15,057 nt of DNA from NCBI GenBank assembly GCA_913043805.1, contig CAJWMX010000017.1, positions 1-15,057 on the forward strand, read 5' to 3'. The notes under the pieces are model-generated. The model did not search any database. It saw nothing but the letters and a program-made list of their open reading frames with translations, and had not been told where the DNA came from. The stretch's first letter is position 1. Each line of letters begins with the position of its first letter. The DNA comes from an uncultured Acidobacteriota bacterium (GTDB lineage Bacteria > Acidobacteriota > Vicinamibacteria > Vicinamibacterales > UBA8438). The position numbers and the translations under genes were made by a program. Below, one piece after another: positions 1 through 6,739 of this stretch.

Positions 1-312
1 GGCGACGCGGTCCTCTCGCGCTGCCAGGGCCTCTATCTGATCAATGTGGCCCGCGGGGGACTGATCGACGACGACGCTCTGAGAAACGCGCTCGGCGCAG
101 GGACGGTCGCGGGCGCGAGCCTGGATGTCTTCGATGACGAACCGTTGGCGGAGTCGTCCGACTGGTGGGAGATGCCGCGCGTGCGCATCACACCCCACAT
201 CGCGGGGGTGACGGTCGTTGAGGAAGCCGCCGAGGCATTCCTCGACGAGCTGAACCGGCGCGACGCAGGTCGACCAGCCCGCTGGCCGGTCGACCCGCGC
301 GCCGGCTACTGA
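1..312 (+). CDS. D-2-hydroxyacid dehydrogenase, C-terminal part (5' truncated)
   Basis: The reading frame is open from base 1 and ends at TGA 310-312, giving the last 103 residues of an NAD(P)-dependent D-2-hydroxyacid dehydrogenase, the family of glyoxylate/hydroxypyruvate reductase and phosphoglycerate dehydrogenase. Visible family marks are the NVARGGLID stretch at the end of the nucleotide-binding domain, SLDVFDDEP, which carries the acidic residue that assists catalysis, and TPHIAG with the catalytic histidine. The GTG at 46 is an internal valine codon, not a start, because homology continues upstream (LYLINVARGG). These enzymes reduce 2-keto acids to D-2-hydroxy acids in the cytoplasm. 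The exact substrate cannot be told from this fragment. The gene converges on the next one, overlapping it by 7 bases. Confidence 0.88.
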   Translation, partial: GDAVLSRCQGLYLINVARGGLIDDDALRNALGAGTVAGASLDVFDDEPLAESSDWWEMPRVRITPHIAGVTVVEEAAEAFLDELNRRDAGRPARWPVDPRAGY

Positions 313-1064
313 TCGTCGGTCTGGTTGACGGCGCGATAGCTCATGACCTCGTCGTACTCCAGCACGATGCGTTCGACCGAGGTCACCACCCCGCTCAACG
401 CCGCCGCGGCTCGGCCGGAATCATCTCCAAGAGCCCGCAGGATGCTTCCGCGACCGAGTTCGCTGTAGCTCCGCAAGTTCTCGACGATCTGCCAGACCAC
501 GGGTCCCGGCCCGAACTGACGCTGGTAGATGCCGAAAACCACGCCCGCATCACGGAAGGCGTCCAGATTCTCGCGCAGAAACGCCTCGAACTCGGGACCC
601 CGGCCCGGGGCGACCTCCACGTTCGACAGCCGGGCGATGGACAACCCGCTGACATCGTCGGATTCGACGCTGAGGTCCGGCCGATACCGCACGGCATAGG
701 TGTGCCGTGAATCGGTGTACTCGCGGAGTCGATCGAGCACCCGGTCGAGCTGTCGGGCATCGAGCCCGCGGGCCAGTGCGCCCCCGGTATCGAGGTCCGC
801 GAAACTGTCCATAGGCTCGACGAACAGCCGCAGGTAGACGTCCCCGAACTCGCCCGTCTGCCAGGCCGACCGCCAGGGCACGCCGGCACGACGAAGAGCC
901 GGGTTGATCTCATCGCGATAGAGCTCGATGAAGTCTTCCAACTTCTCGGGCTTCACCTGGACATACTGCGCACGCATCCACGAACCGTTATCCTGCGCCT
1001 CGACGATGGCGATCGGACCAACCAGGGCGGCAACTACCCAGGCAACCAGCAAGCGAATCTTCAT
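306..1064 (-). CDS. Secreted protein with two dimeric alpha/beta-barrel-like halves
   Basis: A 252-residue protein starting with a clear signal peptide (basic MKIR, hydrophobic core, cleavage near IVEAQD at about residue 24). The start is supported by GGAGG five bases upstream of ATG. The mature part looks like an internal duplication. Residues about 30-130 and 140-240 each begin with a beta strand of the type 'xYVQVKPEKLEDF' or 'LSNVEVAPGRGPEF', followed by an 'F-x-ELYRDE' or 'FLRENLD' helix and later 'GDVYLRLF' or 'VVWQIVEN' strands. This resembles the ferredoxin-like fold of NIPSNAP/EthD/antibiotic-monooxygenase families, and a tandem pair would form one barrel without dimerising. I see no catalytic signature and assign no function. 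It is predicted to act in the periplasm or outside the cell. Confidence 0.78.
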   Translation of the reverse strand: MKIRLLVAWVVAALVGPIAIVEAQDNGSWMRAQYVQVKPEKLEDFIELYRDEINPALRRAGVPWRSAWQTGEFGDVYLRLFVEPMDSFADLDTGGALARGLDARQLDRVLDRLREYTDSRHTYAVRYRPDLSVESDDVSGLSIARLSNVEVAPGRGPEFEAFLRENLDAFRDAGVVFGIYQRQFGPGPVVWQIVENLRSYSELGRGSILRALGDDSGRAAAALSGVVTSVERIVLEYDEVMSYRAVNQTDDQ

Positions 1065-1129
1065 GGCATCCTCCGTGACTCACGAGGGCGTCAACCCACA
1101 GCCCACTTGATTCGTATCGGCACTTCATG

Positions 1130-1170
1130 GCCGGAAGTCCGGCGTTACAAATGTGACAACGGTGCGTCAC
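1130..1170. promoter_or_regulatory. Two inverted repeats in a divergent intergenic region
   Basis: The 217-base gap between the divergent genes starting at 1064 (minus) and 1282 (plus) contains two inverted repeats side by side. GCCGG-AAGT-CCGGC lies at 1130-1143, and GTGAC with GTCAC eight bases apart lies at 1153-1157 and 1166-1170. The position suits an operator or a short hairpin in a leader. No convincing -35/-10 pair was found next to them, so the regulatory role is only a guess. Nothing else recognisable is in the gap. Confidence 0.25.
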
Positions 1171-1281
1171 GCTTCAGGACACCGCTGGCTCGTCCGCCGC
1201 AAGAGATCACGCAGAAGTCAACGAACGGACACAGCACGACTCTTGTAACTCTGGGTATGGACCCCCCAGCCCAGGAAACGT

Positions 1282-1473
1282 ATGCGCAAGAACGGCCTTC
1301 GGACCCGCGGGGTCCTGGCGGGGGCAATCTTCGGAGCGGTGATCGGCGCGGCCGGTGCGGTGATTCTGATCCCGGAGGCGTCGCCACCGGTGGTGGGTGT
1401 GAGCGTCGCGGTGGGGGTTCTGCTAGGCGGCGCAGCCAGCTGGTTCGCCGGCGAGGGCACACCCCGACACTGA
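1282..1473 (+). CDS. Small membrane protein with two helices
   Basis: A 63-residue protein with a basic start (MRKNGLRTR), a Gly/Ala-rich hydrophobic segment at about residues 11-30, a short turn with PEASPP, and a second hydrophobic segment at about 37-55. AGGAAA lies five bases before the ATG and acts as a plausible ribosome binding site. The glycine spacing (GAIFGAVIGAAG) is of the glycine-zipper sort that packs helices tightly. I do not recognise the family. The gene ends ten bases before the convergent stop of the protease. It is short, so it may be spurious, but the binding site and the clean two-helix pattern favour a real gene. Confidence 0.5.
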   Translation: MRKNGLRTRGVLAGAIFGAVIGAAGAVILIPEASPPVVGVSVAVGVLLGGAASWFAGEGTPRH

Positions 1474-1483
1474 ATGCCGGATC

Positions 1484-2983
1484 CTAGGTCGTGCTGTCAA
1501 TCGCTCGTACCGCGTTGCGAAGCTCGGTGACGTGGACGGCTCTGATGGCGGTGGCGCCGACGGTGACCGTCGTATCGGTGTAGGTCGGTCGGGCCGCGCT
1601 CACCGCGTCGTAGACCGCGTCGAGCGACGTGCGCAGCTCGATCAGGTGTACGCGCCGCACCACGGTCGTGCCGGCAGTGATCGTCGGGTCGGCATAGGAG
1701 AACGCGCCCAGCCCCACCCGACCACGGAGCGTGTTGACGGCGCTCCGTAGCTCGGCGATATGCGCTGCCTTGACCTCGGTGGTCTGCGCGGTCAGCGGGT
1801 CATCGGTGAACTGGCGGGTGAAGATCGCCTTGCACGTGAGATTCGCCGTGACGGTGACGCTGCCGTCGGTGCAATCGGCAGCCCCGGTGAAGGCCACCAG
1901 ACTGGAGCCACTGTCGGGAGTGGCGGTCAGGGTGACGGTTGTCCCCGAGTTGTAGGTCTCCTGACAGCCATTGCCACAGCTGATCCCGGACGGACTGCTG
2001 CTGATCGTGCCGGTGCCGGAACCGCCCCGCGTCACGGTCAACGTCCCACCACTCGGCGCCGCCGCCCCGATCACGATGTCCAGCTCATAGAGCTGCACGT
2101 CCGCAACACTGCCGTTGCCGAACACCCGAACGTAGTACGGGCCGGTCCCGTTGGGCAGGTTCACTTCAGCGGTGGTCTCGTTCTGTCCCGCCCCGTTGCT
2201 GTTTGCCGTGGCCAGCACGGTCGACCCGTTCGACCCGATCAGCTGCACGCCCAGGTCGACCAGGGTCAACGCGTTATAGCTGGAACCGGCGGTGCAGCTG
2301 CCGTTGCTGTTCTGCGGGCCCTCCAGGTATGTGCTTCCCACCGGGCGCATCGTGACCCTGGCCGTCCCGCCGGAGGTGTTGAACCGGAAGAAGTCGATGT
2401 CGGTGGCGGCCGAGTCATCGATGCTTAGTCGGGTCCGCGTCGTCGTCCCGGTACCGAGCGTGCCCAGGTTGGTGGCACTCCCGGCCATGTCGTTGTGCTC
2501 GTTCTCATCGCCATAGCCACGGCCGCCGCCCAGCCGATCGTCAATCTGCGGACCATCGAACGCAGTGGTGAGAAACGGCTCCATGAGCTTGGTCTGCTGG
2601 ATGGGGCAGACGTGACTGAGGCCCAACCCGTGACCGTGCTCGTGCGAGAGCGTATTGCGCAGGCGGAGCGAGTTGTTCGAGGTGTTGCTGTAGAAGCTGT
2701 CGGCGGTATCGATGACCATGTCCCCGGTGTTGGGGAAGAAGTTGTAGGCCAGGATGCCCGAGTTGCCATCGATGAGATGACCGCCAATCCGCACGTCGCC
2801 CCGAGCGCCGAGCGCGCCGGCGGTGAAGGGGAACGAGGCCCCGTCGTCGGTCGCCTGATACACGTAGGTGTTTCCGGTCTCGGCCGCCCAGGCGGCGAAC
2901 ACCTGTTGGAACAGCGGCAACCAGGCGCTCTGGTTGCCATAGATGTTGTTCAAGAAGGAGTTCAGATTGCTGGCGCAGTCGGC
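1484..2983 (-). CDS. Matrixin-like zinc metalloprotease, catalytic and C-terminal part (downstream of frameshift)
   Basis: This frame holds the catalytic and C-terminal parts of a secreted protease, 498 residues from DCASNLNSFLNN to the stop. The frame stays open to 3250, but beyond about 2985 it does not look like protein, because the true N-terminus is in the neighbouring frame. The zinc site HEHGHGLGLSH (2612-2644) fits the HExxHxxGxxH signature of metzincins, and LMEP a little later is a suitable Met-turn. After the protease domain come a bacterial pre-peptidase C-terminal (PPC) type beta domain (from about NEHNDMAGSATN to LYELDIV), then a Cys-containing beta repeat domain (SGISCGNGCQETYNSGTTVTL). 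The last 105 residues are three helical repeats with the core HxxELR. It probably cleaves proteins outside the cell or at the surface. The substrate is unknown. Confidence 0.8.
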   Translation of the reverse strand, partial: ADCASNLNSFLNNIYGNQSAWLPLFQQVFAAWAAETGNTYVYQATDDGASFPFTAGALGARGDVRIGGHLIDGNSGILAYNFFPNTGDMVIDTADSFYSNTSNNSLRLRNTLSHEHGHGLGLSHVCPIQQTKLMEPFLTTAFDGPQIDDRLGGGRGYGDENEHNDMAGSATNLGTLGTGTTTRTRLSIDDSAATDIDFFRFNTSGGTARVTMRPVGSTYLEGPQNSNGSCTAGSSYNALTLVDLGVQLIGSNGSTVLATANSNGAGQNETTAEVNLPNGTGPYYVRVFGNGSVADVQLYELDIVIGAAAPSGGTLTVTRGGSGTGTISSSPSGISCGNGCQETYNSGTTVTLTATPDSGSSLVAFTGAADCTDGSVTVTANLTCKAIFTRQFTDDPLTAQTTEVKAAHIAELRSAVNTLRGRVGLGAFSYADPTITAGTTVVRRVHLIELRTSLDAVYDAVSAARPTYTDTTVTVGATAIRAVHVTELRNAVRAIDSTT

Positions 2984-3402
2984 TCGCCAGCAAAGCCCCC
3001 GATGCTGGTGCCGTCGGGAATGATGCTCCAGGTCAACGTCGTGGGGTCCCCCTGAGCCAGACCGCCGCCGTTGGTCGCGGTGAAGGTCCAGCGCGTGGCC
3101 AACCGGTAGCCGTCGAGACTGTCGGGGACGTCGTCGTAAAACTTCTCGACCGTCTCGTCCGGCGTCCCCGGCGCGAAGCAGACCTGGGGCGCCGGATGCG
3201 AAGTGCCGGGGTACTGCTCGGCGAGCTGCGCCACCATCGAGCGCTGCCATGGTGCCAGGTCGGCAATCGAAGTCTCACGGTCGGCGTCAACGCCGCCGCT
3301 CAAGAGCGCGGCAACCAGTAGCGCGCCGACGATCGCGAGACCGGTCGGGACGCCGAGTCTGCGGACGGAGGTTACGGTTCGAGGGAAGCGTGGGAGCGAC
3401 AT
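2962..3402 (-). CDS. Matrixin-like metalloprotease, N-terminal part (upstream of frameshift)
   Basis: This frame gives the N-terminus of the protease described above. It has a basic segment, a hydrophobic signal or anchor at about residues 18-36 (GLAIVGALLVAALLSGG), and a domain containing RWTFTATNGGG and LTWSIIPDGTSIGG. That domain resembles the region ahead of the catalytic domain in bacterial matrixin-like proteins. Useful sequence stops at GFAGE (residue 140). The frame then runs through six unrelated residues to TGA at 2962-2964, while the continuation (DCASNLNSF) is in the -1 frame. One missing base near 2978-2985 explains this, and the repaired protein would have about 639 residues. 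The ribosome binding site is weak. The gene lies 19 bases downstream of the next gene, so the two are probably co-transcribed. Confidence 0.72.
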   Translation of the reverse strand: MSLPRFPRTVTSVRRLGVPTGLAIVGALLVAALLSGGVDADRETSIADLAPWQRSMVAQLAEQYPGTSHPAPQVCFAPGTPDETVEKFYDDVPDSLDGYRLATRWTFTATNGGGLAQGDPTTLTWSIIPDGTSIGGFAGEPTAPAI

Positions 3403-3421
3403 TGCTAGAGCGCACGACGAG

Positions 3422-3931
3422 CTACTGGCGACAGTTCAGGCTGACGTGGTCGAACTCGGTCACGAGCAGCACCTCCGCCCCTTCTGGTGTGGTCCGTCCC
3501 TGGCCGGCCGATGAGCCCGGGTCAGTAAAGGGATCTGCCGGGGGGCCGCCAGGTCCGAACGGGTTGGCGCGTCCGGGCTCCGGTCGACCGAACCCCCGCG
3601 GCGCCTCGATGATAGCGACCGACTGCGGCTCGGGGAAGATCAGATGCCCGGTGACGTCGATCTCATGTCGCTCATGGTCCGAGAGCTCTGACATCAGGTC
3701 GCGGTCGCCAAAGAGCGCGAACCGGCTGTCGCGCTCGAGGTCGTCGGCGAGGCCGACCCGTTCGGGGGCCTGATGTGCCCGTGCGTTGGGACGCAGGATC
3801 CAGTCGAGGCCCTCCTGGTACAGGCAGCCTCGGATGGTGATGGGCTCGTCAGCACCATCCGCACGCTGGTTGGACTGCGCAAAGACCGCGGCCGGGAAGA
3901 GACAGACGGCAAGACAGACAGCGAGTTGCAT
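3422..3931 (-). CDS. Small secreted protein of unknown function
   Basis: A 169-residue protein with a signal peptide (MQLAVCLAVCLFPAAVFAQ, cleavage at about residue 19) and a strong GGAGG six bases ahead of ATG. The mature chain has beta-type segments ITIRGCLYQEG and HEIDVTGHLIF, a Pro/Gly-rich stretch (residues about 120-150), and ends with VSLNC, so two cysteines (in GCL and at the C-terminus) could form a disulfide. The 'T-x-x-GC-L ... V-T-G' pattern reminds me of small secreted proteins common in Acidobacteriota, but no function is known to me. It precedes the matrixin-like protease in the same orientation, which suggests a shared transcript. A role in controlling or protecting that protease is conceivable but unsupported. 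Confidence 0.75.
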   Translation of the reverse strand: MQLAVCLAVCLFPAAVFAQSNQRADGADEPITIRGCLYQEGLDWILRPNARAHQAPERVGLADDLERDSRFALFGDRDLMSELSDHERHEIDVTGHLIFPEPQSVAIIEAPRGFGRPEPGRANPFGPGGPPADPFTDPGSSAGQGRTTPEGAEVLLVTEFDHVSLNCRQ

Positions 3932-3962
3932 CGTGGTCCTCCAAGACCGTCGCTGGCAGGGC

Positions 3963-3976
3963 AGGATTAGTATCCT
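3963..3976. promoter_or_regulatory. Inverted repeat and -10-like box between divergent genes
   Basis: In the 65-base gap between divergent genes (starts at 3931 minus and 3997 plus) lies the hairpin AGGAT-TAGT-ATCCT. Its right half contains TATCCT (3971-3976), a possible -10 element for the plus-strand methyltransferase 20 bases downstream. An operator overlapping a promoter would look like this, but no -35 element supports it. Confidence 0.28.
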
Positions 3977-3996
3977 ACTGATGGTGAGATTCGTCG

Positions 3997-5508
3997 ATGC
4001 CCCCAGATTCAGCCATCTCCACCCTCATCGACCAGCTGGCCGCGCCCGCGACCGAGGCTGACGCCGCCGGGTCGGCCCTGCTCGCGCGAGGCCCGGCCGC
4101 GGTCTCGGCGTTGGTGGACCGACTCCCCACCGCGCCCGCCGCGGTACGACGCCGGCTGGCCTACCTGCTTGGCCGCTGCGACGTCGAGGGAGATGGCGAC
4201 GACCGGCTCGAGGCGCTGGTCAACGCCATCGACGACGACGACTGGAAGGTGCGGCGGAACGCCGCGGTCAGCCTCGGCACCCTGAGGGCGGCCAGCGCCA
4301 CCGGCGCCCTTCTGTCGAGGGTGGCTTCGGAAGACGACGACCGCGTCCGGCCGTCGCTTCTCCTGGCCCTCGGTCGCACCACCTCGCCCGAGCATCTCGA
4401 CGAGCTACGCGCGCTCACACTCTCGACGGCGCGCGACCGGGAGGCGGCCGCCAAGATGATCGATAGCGTCTCGGCGCGCTCGGACTCTTCCGACGGCGTG
4501 CGAGGAGGCGTGATCGCCGATCTCGGCGTGGCGCAGCTCGAACTGTGGGCCCGCGCCGGCATTGCCGCCCTCGCCGCGGACGAGGCACGGACCGCCGGGC
4601 TCGAGGCGGAGCCCGTCTCCTCGGACCGGGTACGCATCGGCGCCGGGGCCACGCTCGACCAGCTGCAGGCGATTCGCGCCGCGCTCTTCCCGGTGGTGGT
4701 GCTGCGAACCGACGTCCCCATTGGGGACGCCGCCGCGCTGGGACGAACGACCGCGGCCGGCCTGGCGCTTGCGTTGAACGCCTTGACCGAAGGCGACGTC
4801 GCCTACCGGATCAGCCTGGACGACTCGGCGACGATCGACGGCCGTCGAGCCGGCTGGATTCGCGCCTTCGCCTCGGCCGCCGACGGTCTCGTGAATCGCG
4901 CCACCAGCTACACGTGGGAGCTCCTGGTGCGCGAAGACGAGGCCGGCACCCTGGTTGGCGCGCGGCCGGCGGCTCTGGCCGACACTCGGTTCTCCTACCG
5001 GCGCGCAGACGTCCCCGCCGCCCTCCACCCTACCCTGGCCGCGGCCGCGGTGCGGATGGCGCCACCACATCCGGACGATGTGGTGGTCGATCCCTGCTGC
5101 GGAAGCGGGACCCTGCTCGCGGAACGAGCCCGGGCGGGCGCCTACGGCGCGCTCCACGGTCTCGACCGGGATGGGCGAGCCATCTCGGCAGCCCGCCGCA
5201 ACCTGAGCGGAGTCGAGCGGCTCCACCTGGTCCGAGCCGATCTGGCGGCGCTGGACCAAGTCGACCGTCCGACCTTGGTCATCTCGAATCCCCCGTACGG
5301 TCGCCGGGTCGGTAGTAACCGTAGCGCGCGCACCTTGCATCAACGGCTGGACGCGATCGTGGCGGATCGGCTCGCACCCGGCGGGAAACTCGTGGTGTTC
5401 AGGCCGCCCGGGTTCGGCGCGCCGCGGCGGCTGCAGGTCGAACGGTCGATCCGGATCGACGCGGGCGGGATCCCGATCGACCTGATCGTGACGTCTCGAC
5501 CCGGGTGA
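3997..5508 (+). CDS. HEAT-repeat / RNA guanine methyltransferase-like fusion protein
   Basis: A 503-residue cytoplasmic protein with two parts. Residues about 20-150 are alpha-helical HEAT or PBS-lyase-type repeats, with units such as DDWKVRRNAAVSLGTL and DDRVRPSLLLALGR. Residues about 340-503 form a class I S-adenosylmethionine methyltransferase: motif I DPCCGSGTLLAE (365-376), acidic motif II LDRDGRAI (D390) and the target-base motif NPPYG (431-435). The NPPY sequence, and the region of FSYRRADVPAALHPTLAAA before motif I, match the RlmL/Trm11/Trm14 group that methylates guanine N2 in rRNA or tRNA. The middle (about 175-330) may be a degenerate RNA-binding module of the THUMP kind, but I cannot confirm it. 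GGTGAG eight bases ahead of ATG supports the start. The likely substrate is RNA, though protein or DNA cannot be excluded. Confidence 0.85.
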   Translation: MPPDSAISTLIDQLAAPATEADAAGSALLARGPAAVSALVDRLPTAPAAVRRRLAYLLGRCDVEGDGDDRLEALVNAIDDDDWKVRRNAAVSLGTLRAASATGALLSRVASEDDDRVRPSLLLALGRTTSPEHLDELRALTLSTARDREAAAKMIDSVSARSDSSDGVRGGVIADLGVAQLELWARAGIAALAADEARTAGLEAEPVSSDRVRIGAGATLDQLQAIRAALFPVVVLRTDVPIGDAAALGRTTAAGLALALNALTEGDVAYRISLDDSATIDGRRAGWIRAFASAADGLVNRATSYTWELLVREDEAGTLVGARPAALADTRFSYRRADVPAALHPTLAAAAVRMAPPHPDDVVVDPCCGSGTLLAERARAGAYGALHGLDRDGRAISAARRNLSGVERLHLVRADLAALDQVDRPTLVISNPPYGRRVGSNRSARTLHQRLDAIVADRLAPGGKLVVFRPPGFGAPRRLQVERSIRIDAGGIPIDLIVTSRPG

Positions 5509-5520
5509 CGGAAGTCCCCC

Positions 5521-5529
5521 TGCTATCAT
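5521..5529 (+). promoter_or_regulatory. Putative extended -10 promoter element for the membrane protein pair
   Basis: TGC-TATCAT matches an extended -10 (TGn-TATAAT) with one mismatch in the hexamer, 28 bases before the start codon at 5558. No good -35 hexamer is present, which extended -10 promoters tolerate. The same bases lie inside a small hairpin, CTGCT-ATCATC-AGCAG (5520-5535). Confidence 0.33.
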
Positions 5530-5557
5530 CAGCAGACGGCCTCGCCGCTGACCTCTC

Positions 5558-6739
5558 ATGACGACCATCGCCCAATCCGCCCCCGCCGCGCTCGCGCCCG
5601 ACGTCCGCACGTCGAGCACCACGATCGCCGTCCCCTGGTATCTCTGGGCCGTGGCGTTCGCCTCCACGAGCGTGATGGTTGGCGTGACCTGGGACATCTC
5701 CTGGCACCGCACCATCGGTCGGGATACGTTCTGGACTCCGGCCCATCTGGCGATCTATCTCGGCGGCGCCGTGGCCGGCCTCGCCTGCGGCTGGCTGGTG
5801 CTGCGCACCACCTTCGCGGGGTCCGTGCGCGAGAGGGCGGCCGGGGTGACCTTCTGGGGCTTCCGCGGACCGCTCGGAGCCTGGGTCTGTATCTGGGGCT
5901 CGCTGGCGATGATCACCTCGGCGCCGCTCGACGACTGGTGGCACAACGCCTATGGGCTCGACGTCCAGATTCTGAGCCCGCCACATGCGGTGCTGGCCGC
6001 CGGCATCCTGTCGATCCAGATCGGCGCGATGTTGATGGCGCTCGCGCAGCAGAACACGGCGGGTGAAGAGAGCCGTACGCGACAACTCCTCTTCCTGTAT
6101 GCGGGCGGGATCTTCACCGTCATGCTGGCCACGCTCGGCACCGAGGAGATCGCGTTCGCCAACAGCCACCGCGGCAACGTCTTCTTCGTGGCCACGGCGC
6201 TGATGTTCCCGCCCGTGCTGGTAGCGATATCGCGGAGCGCGGTCGGTCGCTGGGGCGCCACCACCGCCGCGGCGGTCTACATGGGCGCCACCATGGTCAT
6301 GATCTGGATCCTGCAGCTCTTCCCGGCGCAACCGATGCTGGCACCGATCCTGCGACAGGTCGACCGGATGGTGCCGCCTCCGTTCCCTCTGCTGCTGCTG
6401 GTCGCAGGGCTCGGGATCGATCTGGTGATGCGTCGATTGCCGCAGGACGCGGGTCGGCTCAGATCGTGGGCGACGGCGATCGTCGCGGGGCTGGCGGGCA
6501 TGGCCGCGTTCGGTCTCGCCCAGTGGTTCTTCGCCGAGTTCCTCCTGTCGCCTGCCGCCCGCAACTTCTTCTTCGCCGCCGACCAGTGGGACTACAACTC
6601 GATGCCAGGAGAATGGCAGTACGAGTTCCGCGCCTCGCCCCTGACCGGAACCGGACTGGGACTGGCCGCCATCGTCGCCGCCGTGGCCTCGCTTGGTGGC
6701 CTCGGCTGGGGTAACTGGATGAGCCGCGTCCGGAGATGA
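5558..6739 (+). CDS. PmoC/AmoC-like polytopic copper-site membrane protein
   Basis: A 393-residue inner-membrane protein with roughly eight to ten hydrophobic segments. Between the first and second helices it has WDISWHRTIGRDTFWTPAH, giving D46-x3-H50-x12-H63. PmoC of Methylococcus capsulatus has, from memory, WHQTIVRDTDFTPSH with D156-x3-H160-x12-H173 as copper ligands. A second block, D125-DWW-H129 with H143 in SPPH, copies the D/N-x3-H-x13-H spacing of the second PmoC copper site (N227, H231, H245), with Asp in place of Asn. PmoC is a subunit of the copper membrane monooxygenases. This protein is longer, and its C-terminal third (FLLSPAARNFFF, QWDYNSMPGEWQYEF) has no counterpart I know. 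No clear ribosome binding site precedes ATG 5558. The stop overlaps the next start (ATGA), so the two are translationally coupled. Homology is an inference from motifs, and catalysis is unproven. Confidence 0.72.
   Translation: MTTIAQSAPAALAPDVRTSSTTIAVPWYLWAVAFASTSVMVGVTWDISWHRTIGRDTFWTPAHLAIYLGGAVAGLACGWLVLRTTFAGSVRERAAGVTFWGFRGPLGAWVCIWGSLAMITSAPLDDWWHNAYGLDVQILSPPHAVLAAGILSIQIGAMLMALAQQNTAGEESRTRQLLFLYAGGIFTVMLATLGTEEIAFANSHRGNVFFVATALMFPPVLVAISRSAVGRWGATTAAAVYMGATMVMIWILQLFPAQPMLAPILRQVDRMVPPPFPLLLLVAGLGIDLVMRRLPQDAGRLRSWATAIVAGLAGMAAFGLAQWFFAEFLLSPAARNFFFAADQWDYNSMPGEWQYEFRASPLTGTGLGLAAIVAAVASLGGLGWGNWMSRVRR

Noticed and set aside
1152..1170. CRP/FNR-type operator (TGTGA...TCAC)
   Set aside because: The half-sites are ten bases apart rather than six and the right half lacks the final A, so it does not fit the known consensus.
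2975..2990. Programmed -1 frameshifting in the protease gene
   Set aside because: The local sequence GGCGAGCCGAC has no X-XXY-YYZ slippery heptamer and no obvious downstream pseudoknot; a lost base is simpler.
4405..5715. 436-residue open frame on the minus strand
   Set aside because: It is antisense to the methyltransferase, whose motifs (DPCCGSG, NPPYG) are clear. The frame is rich in Arg/Gly/Pro and shows no domain.
5399..6331. 310-residue open frame on the minus strand
   Set aside because: Antisense to the PmoC-like gene; low-complexity Arg/Gly/Asp composition typical of a high-GC shadow frame.
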